From Betaproteobacteria bacterium (GTDB taxonomy: Bacteria > Pseudomonadota > Gammaproteobacteria > Burkholderiales > Ferrovaceae), in contig JAGWPH010000006.1 of the NCBI GenBank assembly GCA_028870615.1, forward strand, positions 1-10,364: a stretch of DNA of 10,364 nt, given 5' to 3'. Shown here in pieces: positions 5,706 to 10,364 of the stretch (the stretch's first letter is position 1; each line of letters opens with the position of its first letter). The notes beneath the pieces are model-generated. The model searched no databases. It was not told where the DNA came from and saw only the letters and a list, made by a program, of their open reading frames with translations. The position numbers were made by a program, and so were the translations under genes.

Positions 5706-7166
5706 ATGTGGCTGACCCGTCTTAAACGTTATTTGATTGGCGCAAGTTTTCCGCTGTCCTTCCGGCAATTGTTGCTGATTTCTTTTTTGAGCATCATCCT
5801 GCTGCTGGGAGGCGCCCTGACTCGCGCCCTGATGGTCGTCGAAACCCTCAAGGAAGAAAACCGCGAGTATCCCGTGAAGGCCCTGGAAATTGTGGAAGAC
5901 GTGCGCGAACTCCAAGAATTGACTGTCAACCTGGAACGTAATGCGCGTCAGTACCTGGTGCTCAACGATCCGGGATTACGCAGGGAATTGATGGAAGTCT
6001 GGCGTAAAAGCCGGGTCGTGACCGCTGCCCTTGGCCCGATTTTTCCGGAAAAGCTGCTTCCGCTGACCAAAGACTGGCAGGCCCTGGCAGAAAAAACCCT
6101 AACCCCGCTCTTGCAGGCCACCGACGCCAAGAACATCAATCATGCCGGTGTATTTGCTGCGTTCCGGCGGCTGGGCGAGATCAATCGGCAAATCAATCAG
6201 GAATCCAAGAATTATCTCACCCAGCGCAACCAGGCGCTGATTGATGACTTTGAGCGGCAACGTCGTTCACTGATCTGGCTTGGCATTTCGGCCGCCACGG
6301 TAGCTGCTGCTCTCGCCCTCGCTCTCGGCGTATGGCTGGCCTGGTCGTTTGAACAACTCGATGTGGCCATCGACAAGCTGGGTACCCAGCGTCCGGGTAC
6401 CCCCATCACCATTGGCGGCCCGACGGACATGCGCCAACTGGGGCAGCGCATTGACTGGTTACGTCAGCGCCTGGCCACCCTGGAAGCCGACAAGCTACTT
6501 TTCCTGCGGCATATTTCACACGAATTAAAAACGCCGCTGGCCAACTTGCGCGAAGGCATTGCCCTGCTGGAAGACCAGATCACGGGGTATTTGACCGGCA
6601 ACCAGAAAGAAATCATCGTCATCCTGAGAGAAAATGCGATTGCCCTGCAGCGTCAAATTGAAGGCTTGTTGCAATACAACGCGGTTGCGTTTGATGCACG
6701 TCGTCTGGAACGACGCACTCTCGACCTGCGTGCCTTGTTGGAAGAAGTAGTTAGTCGCCAGCGTCTGCAGTTTCAATCCCGAAATATTGCGGTTGTGGTC
6801 GAAGGAGAAGCATTGAAGACTTCCGCGGACCCTGCGAGAATGGAAGTCGCTGTGGGCAACCTGCTTTCCAATGCCATTCGTTTCAGCCCTGAGGGGGGAC
6901 AGATCCGCTTCAGTTTGAGTCGTGGACCGCACAGCATCCTTATTGATTGCATTGATTCCGGTCCGGGCATTGACCCCAGCGACCAGGGCAAAATTTTCAA
7001 CCCCTTTTATCAGGGGATCCGGCAACCCCCTGGCGCACGCAAAGGTAGCGGCATTGGATTGTCCATCGTGAAGGAACTGATTGAGGCCCATGGCGGCACC
7101 GTCACCCTGCTGTCAGGCAGCGGCGGAGCACATTTTCGTATTGAGATCCCTGATGAAAGCAATTAA
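5706..7166 (+). CDS. glrK: Sensor histidine kinase GlrK (QseE)
   Basis: This 486-residue inner-membrane kinase is the expected partner of GlrR. The order is: membrane segment about 19-42, a helical periplasmic sensor region about 43-187 (with LQELTVNLERNARQYLVLND, typical of GlrK/QseE), a second membrane segment about 189-214, HAMP, HisKA with HISHELKTPL and phospho-acceptor His272, then HATPase with N-box Asn389, DSGPGID (Asp417) and GSGIGLS at 447-453. All catalytic boxes are intact. It starts 20 bases after opgH, with no clear ribosome binding site, and its end overlaps qseG by 14 bases. The gene is separated from glrR by opgH, unlike the E. coli glrK-qseG-glrR order. The identity rests on family motifs plus the presence of glrR and qseG nearby. 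Under the predicted sigma-54 promoter its expression would rise when GlrR is active. Confidence 0.9.
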   Translation: MWLTRLKRYLIGASFPLSFRQLLLISFLSIILLLGGALTRALMVVETLKEENREYPVKALEIVEDVRELQELTVNLERNARQYLVLNDPGLRRELMEVWRKSRVVTAALGPIFPEKLLPLTKDWQALAEKTLTPLLQATDAKNINHAGVFAAFRRLGEINRQINQESKNYLTQRNQALIDDFERQRRSLIWLGISAATVAAALALALGVWLAWSFEQLDVAIDKLGTQRPGTPITIGGPTDMRQLGQRIDWLRQRLATLEADKLLFLRHISHELKTPLANLREGIALLEDQITGYLTGNQKEIIVILRENAIALQRQIEGLLQYNAVAFDARRLERRTLDLRALLEEVVSRQRLQFQSRNIAVVVEGEALKTSADPARMEVAVGNLLSNAIRFSPEGGQIRFSLSRGPHSILIDCIDSGPGIDPSDQGKIFNPFYQGIRQPPGARKGSGIGLSIVKELIEAHGGTVTLLSGSGGAHFRIEIPDESN

Positions 7167-7722
7167 TGTCCTGATCTGCGGCGCGGCGCTCACCCTGAAC
7201 GCCTGCGCCTTGTTTGCCCCCGCCACCCCAGGGGCTGACAGCACCGTGGTATCCACTGAACTCATGGCAACCGAGGCGCTGCCGCTCGACCCGATCAGGA
7301 GGACGCTGGAAGATTTTGACCGCGATCGTCTGCTGGCTTCCACCGAGATCGATCATCAAATTGCCCGTCTGGAAGCCTTGCCCGCTCGCAACGCTTTGAC
7401 CCAACTGCGCCTCGTGCTACTGCTGTCCCTGCGTCAAAACCCGGCGGACCGGACACGTGCCCTCGGGCTTCTGGAAACCATGCCACGTACGCCACCGGCT
7501 GATGCGGAAGCCTTGGCGCCACTCACAGCCTGGGTCAGTCGCGAACTTAAGGATCGCGCGACGCTTGAAGACAAGCTTGATCAGTTAAATCAGCAGTTGC
7601 GCGATGCCCAGGTCCGATCCGATCTTCTCAACAGCAAAATCCAGGAACTCAAGGCTATCGAACATAGCCTGGTCTCCCGACCCAATCCAGAAATGGGAGA
7701 GCGCTCCCTCACCAAGCCATGA
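7153..7722 (+). CDS. qseG: QseG/YfhG-like lipoprotein of the GlrK/GlrR system
   Basis: The 189-residue precursor begins MKAINVLICGAALTLNAC: a short signal peptide with lipobox LNAC, so lipidation is expected at Cys18. Residue +2 is Ala, not Asp, which favours outer-membrane sorting. The C-terminal part (about 130-170, ELKDRATLEDKLDQLNQQ and onward) has heptad-like spacing and should form a coiled coil. The ATG at 7153 is chosen over longer in-frame alternatives because it puts the lipobox at the right distance; a GAGA lies a few bases upstream. It overlaps the end of glrK by 14 bases and its stop overlaps the opgD start (ATGA). In E. coli, QseG is an outer-membrane lipoprotein needed for QseE signalling. 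The assignment here rests mainly on lipoprotein type, size, helical C-terminus and position, as sequence similarity is modest. Confidence 0.75.
   Translation: MKAINVLICGAALTLNACALFAPATPGADSTVVSTELMATEALPLDPIRRTLEDFDRDRLLASTEIDHQIARLEALPARNALTQLRLVLLLSLRQNPADRTRALGLLETMPRTPPADAEALAPLTAWVSRELKDRATLEDKLDQLNQQLRDAQVRSDLLNSKIQELKAIEHSLVSRPNPEMGERSLTKP
7695..7708 (+). repeat. Small hairpin just upstream of the opgD start
   Basis: GGGAG and CTCCC pair perfectly around a 4-base AGCG loop, inside the last codons of qseG and ending 10 bases before the opgD ATG. The GGGAG is the only Shine-Dalgarno-like sequence nearby, but its distance from the ATG (about 19 bases) is too long for direct use unless the hairpin folds. 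It may only reflect coding constraint. Confidence 0.4.
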
Positions 7723-9347
7723 CACCCCCCCCCGCTCCCGATCGCCGTGCCTTCCTGATTTCACTGGCCGCCAGCACGGCGCTAGCCACCCTGGGGCTTT
7801 CGGCTGAGGCCGTCGCAGCCGAGGGGCTGGCTTTGGGTTCGCCCAATGACTTTTCCTTCGACGATTTGATTGCCCAGGCCCAACGCCTTGCGCAACGACC
7901 CTACCAACCGGTACCCAACCCGGACCACGCGCTCATCGAACAGATCGACTGGGTCGCCCATGGACAGATCCGGTTCAAGCCGCAGGATGCCTTGTTCGCC
8001 GATGGCCCCGGGGCCTTTCCCATTGCGTTTTTCCATCCGGGACGCTTCTTCCAGACCCCGGTGCGCATGTTTCGTCTGGACCAGAATCAGCACCGCACCA
8101 CGGCACGCGAACTGGCTTTCGACAAACGCCTCTTTGACATCCCGGTGGACAGCCCGGCACAGCGGCTGAACTCCCATGCGGGATTTGCCGGCTTTCGCAT
8201 TCAAGAAAGCCGGCTTGGGGATCAAAGCCGGCTTGATTGGCACACCAACGACTGGGCCGCTTTCCTGGGCGCATCCTACTTCCGGGCCATCGGCGACCAA
8301 TATCAATACGGCCTGTCGGCACGCGGCATTGCCGTCAATGTGGCCTATCCGGGGACAACCGAAGAGTTTCCTCATTTCACCCGGTTCTACTTTGCCCCCT
8401 CGGAAGCCGGTTCCGCCACAGTCATCGTGTATGCCTTGCTGGACGGCCCAAGCCTTGTCGGCGCGTATCGCTTTGCCATGACGCGCGGCACCGGCGTCGT
8501 GATGGAGGTGGATTCCACACTGTTTTTGCGACGGAATATCGCGCAGTTCGGCATCGCCCCCATCACCTCCATGTACTGGTTTTCCAAAACCCTCAAAGAC
8601 ACCGGTGTGGACTGGCGACCGGAAGTACACGACTCAGACGGCCTCGCGCTCTGGACCGGAAGCGGCGAACATCTTTGGCGCCCTCTCAACGACCCCCACC
8701 ACGTTGTCGCCTCAGCTTTTTTTGACAACGGCCCACGTGGTTTTGGCCTCATGCAACGAGAACGCCGTTTTGATGCGTATCTGGATGGCGTCCACTACGA
8801 GCGTCGCCCCAGCCTATGGGTCGAACCCCTGGACAATTGGGGGGAAGGATCGGTGCAACTTGTCGAGATCCCGACCAAAGAGGAGATTTACGACAACATC
8901 GTCGCCATGTGGGTGCCCCATGCCCAAGCCACGGCAGGCTCCCGGCATCATCTGCGCTATCGCCTGCACTGGTTGGCCGATGAACCCTTTCCCGCGGCAC
9001 AGGCCCGCTGTGTCGCCACCCGAATGGGGCGCGGTGGGCAACCCGGCCCTCCGCGTCCGCGCGGCGTGGAAAAATTCGTGGTGGAATTCAAGGGGGGCCC
9101 GCTAGAACTGCTGCCACTCGGGGCCGCCCCGGAAGCCGTGCTGACTTCTTCGCGTGGCCAGTTTTCCGGAGTCTTCACCGAAGCCGTGCCCAACGGCCTA
9201 CCCGGCCACTGGCGTGCCCAATTCGATCTGGCGGTCGAAGGAGACGACCCGGTGGAAATGCGCCTATTTTTGCGGCGCGACGGGCATGCACTCAGTGAAA
9301 CCTGGGTTTACCAATACCACCCGGAACGATATCCTAGTGGAGTTTGA
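7719..9347 (+). CDS. opgD: Glucan biosynthesis protein OpgD (OpgG/D family), Tat-exported
   Basis: This 542-residue periplasmic protein belongs to the OpgG/OpgD family, which acts on OPG backbones; E. coli OpgD has been described as a beta-1,2-glucanase (GH186). The N-terminus carries DRRAFLIS followed by a weakly hydrophobic stretch ending near AEAVAA, a twin-arginine signal as in E. coli OpgD (OpgG uses Sec). Family hallmarks are LGASYFRAIGDQYQYGLSAR, EEFPHF, YALLD, GIAPITSM, HDSDGL, RPLN, GFGL, RPSLWVEP, EIPT and SETWVYQY. Asp305 (HDSD) and Asp392 (YDNIV) match the catalytic pair Asp300/Asp388 I recall for E. coli OpgD. The C-terminal half (ATRMGRGG, DPVEMRLFLR) is closer to OpgD than OpgG. 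It starts within the qseG stop (ATGA) and overlaps the convergent ndh by 14 bases. Oddities are a nine-C run at codons 2-5 and a small expansion near residues 160-174. Confidence 0.92.
   Translation: MTPPPAPDRRAFLISLAASTALATLGLSAEAVAAEGLALGSPNDFSFDDLIAQAQRLAQRPYQPVPNPDHALIEQIDWVAHGQIRFKPQDALFADGPGAFPIAFFHPGRFFQTPVRMFRLDQNQHRTTARELAFDKRLFDIPVDSPAQRLNSHAGFAGFRIQESRLGDQSRLDWHTNDWAAFLGASYFRAIGDQYQYGLSARGIAVNVAYPGTTEEFPHFTRFYFAPSEAGSATVIVYALLDGPSLVGAYRFAMTRGTGVVMEVDSTLFLRRNIAQFGIAPITSMYWFSKTLKDTGVDWRPEVHDSDGLALWTGSGEHLWRPLNDPHHVVASAFFDNGPRGFGLMQRERRFDAYLDGVHYERRPSLWVEPLDNWGEGSVQLVEIPTKEEIYDNIVAMWVPHAQATAGSRHHLRYRLHWLADEPFPAAQARCVATRMGRGGQPGPPRPRGVEKFVVEFKGGPLELLPLGAAPEAVLTSSRGQFSGVFTEAVPNGLPGHWRAQFDLAVEGDDPVEMRLFLRRDGHALSETWVYQYHPERYPSGV
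7725..7733 (+). repeat. Nine-cytosine homopolymer at the start of opgD
   Basis: Nine consecutive C residues cover the third base of codon 2 through codons 3 to 5 of opgD, immediately after the start codon and before the Tat motif. A one-base length change would shift the frame of the whole protein, and no alternative ATG or GTG lies in frame before the twin arginines. Confidence 0.95.
8187..8235. repeat. Inverted and tandem GCCGGCTT repeat inside opgD
   Basis: GCCGGCTTTC (8187-8196) and GAAAGCCGGC (8205-8214) form a perfect 10-base stem with an 8-base loop. AAAGCCGGCTTG at 8206-8217 is repeated exactly at 8224-8235, an 18-base (six-codon) period that encodes SRLGDQ then SRLDWH. The encoded loop is about 7 residues longer than the matching part of E. 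coli OpgD, so the repeat looks like a small in-frame duplication. Confidence 0.85.
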
Positions 9348-10364
9348 CGTGGGGTTCGGTGCGCCGGCTGATGAAGCGCGCCAGGGTATTGAGCGCCATT
9401 TTCCAGAAGCCATGCAGGGCCATCTGATGCAGCTTGTAGAGTGAGACGTACATCCAGCGCGCAAACAGGCCTTCCACCCACATGTTGCCGCCAACGAAGT
9501 TGCCCATGAGATTACCCACCGTCGTGTATTCACCCAGCGACACCAACGAACCAAAATCGCGGTAATGAAACGGGCGCATGGGTTTGCCCTCAAGACGCCG
9601 CGCCAATTCACGCACCAGATGGCTGGATTGCTGATGGGCAGCCTGGGCACGCGGCGGCACCCACTTGCCCTCATGCCCCAACCAGGGGGCTGCAGCGCAG
9701 TCTCCAATAGCAAAGATGCGGTCATCGCGAGTGGACTGCAAGGTGGGCTGGACCACCACCTGGTTGATGCCGTTGGTTTCAAGGCCCAGATGCACCAAAA
9801 ATTCGGGCGCTTTCACCCCGGCCGCCCACACCACCAATTCAGCCGGAATCATTTGACCTGTGGCAAGACGGACCACCTGCGGCAGGACTTCAGCCACACG
9901 CGCATTGGTATGCACTTCCACTTGCAGTTGCGTCAGCATACGCTGGGCGCCGTTTGAAATCCGTTCCGGCAATGCCGGCAGAATGCGTGATGAAGCTTCG
10001 ATGAGATGGAGCTTGACCGGTTTGTCAGGGTCAATCCGATCCAGGTTGTACGACACCAGATCGCGGGTGGCATTATGCAACTCGGCGGCAAGCTCCACGC
10101 CGGTGGCGCCTGCCCCCACGATAGCCACCTGCAGCTGCTCGGGACGCAATGGGGCAGATTGCGCGTGGGCCCGCAAAAAAGCGTTGACCAGGCGCCGGTG
10201 AAAACGGTCGGCCTCTTCGGAATCTTCCAACGCAATCGCGTTCTGCACCACCCCCGGGGTCCCGAAATCGTTGGTAAGGCTGCCCACGGCCAATACCAGC
10301 GTGTCGTAAGGAAAGCTGCGCGCTTCGGTAACGATAACCCCATCCTCGTCGCGGTAGGGGGCCA
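9334..10364 (-). CDS. ndh: Type II NADH dehydrogenase Ndh, N-terminus cut by the window edge
   Basis: NDH-2 is a single-subunit FAD enzyme on the inner face of the cytoplasmic membrane that passes electrons from NADH to quinone without pumping protons. The frame is open to the right edge, giving 342 visible residues; about 90 N-terminal residues, including the first FAD-binding fold, lie outside. Visible are YDTLVLAVGS (around visible residue 19-28), the NADH-binding motif VAIVGAGATGVELAAEL (about 79-95), LVVWAAGVKAPEFL, the second FAD contact IFAIGDCAA, PPRAQAAHQ, GSLVSLGEYTTVGNLMG and a C-terminal amphipathic membrane-binding region ending VKLH, as in E. coli Ndh. The TTG at 10293 is not the start, since similarity continues upstream of it. 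It is transcribed towards opgD, and the two coding ends overlap by 14 bases with no terminator visible between them. Confidence 0.95.
   Translation of the reverse strand, partial: APYRDEDGVIVTEARSFPYDTLVLAVGSLTNDFGTPGVVQNAIALEDSEEADRFHRRLVNAFLRAHAQSAPLRPEQLQVAIVGAGATGVELAAELHNATRDLVSYNLDRIDPDKPVKLHLIEASSRILPALPERISNGAQRMLTQLQVEVHTNARVAEVLPQVVRLATGQMIPAELVVWAAGVKAPEFLVHLGLETNGINQVVVQPTLQSTRDDRIFAIGDCAAAPWLGHEGKWVPPRAQAAHQQSSHLVRELARRLEGKPMRPFHYRDFGSLVSLGEYTTVGNLMGNFVGGNMWVEGLFARWMYVSLYKLHQMALHGFWKMALNTLARFISRRTEPHVKLH

Noticed and set aside
8717..8723. Seven-T run in opgD as a slippage or terminator site
   Set aside because: The run is mid-gene with no stem before it, and the reading frame continues with conserved OpgD residues on both sides.

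Overview
The window reads as a moderately GC-rich, gene-dense proteobacterial chromosome. It is most likely betaproteobacterial, judging by the mix of a GrxD-type glutaredoxin, an Ndh-type NADH dehydrogenase and a GlrK/GlrR (QseE/QseF) pair; this placement is inference and no marker gene is present. Nine protein genes fill almost all of it, several overlapping by 4 to 14 bases. No rRNA, tRNA, CRISPR array or insertion sequence was seen, and the only gap over 100 bases (3510-3696) is a regulatory region.

Left part (1-1186): the 3' part of an unrecognised helical protein gene on the plus strand, then grxD, a monothiol CGFS glutaredoxin, convergent on the minus strand. Centre-left (1213-3509): an exported S1/P1-type zinc nuclease whose stop codon overlaps the start of glrR, a sigma-54 dependent response regulator. 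Centre-right (3697-9347): opgH (glucan glucosyltransferase), glrK (sensor kinase), qseG (lipoprotein) and opgD (Tat-exported glucan protein), packed as one apparent operon. Right end: ndh, on the minus strand, overlaps the end of opgD by 14 bases and runs out of the window.

The main observation is the layout and its control region. The genes for the GlrR/GlrK/QseG envelope-sensing system are interleaved with the genes for osmoregulated periplasmic glucan (OPG) synthesis. The 187-base gap in front of opgH contains a good sigma-54 -24/-12 element. Two perfect copies of TGTC-N10-GACA, the consensus I recall for enterobacterial GlrR sites, lie upstream of it. In E. coli the GlrR/sigma-54 promoter next to glrK drives the small RNA GlmY; here the same kind of promoter sits directly in front of an OPG operon that also carries the kinase and the lipoprotein. 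The inferred circuit is: envelope signal, then GlrK/QseG, then phosphorylated GlrR, then sigma-54 transcription of opgH-glrK-qseG-opgD, with positive feedback on the kinase. glrR itself would be made from a separate upstream transcript shared with the nuclease.
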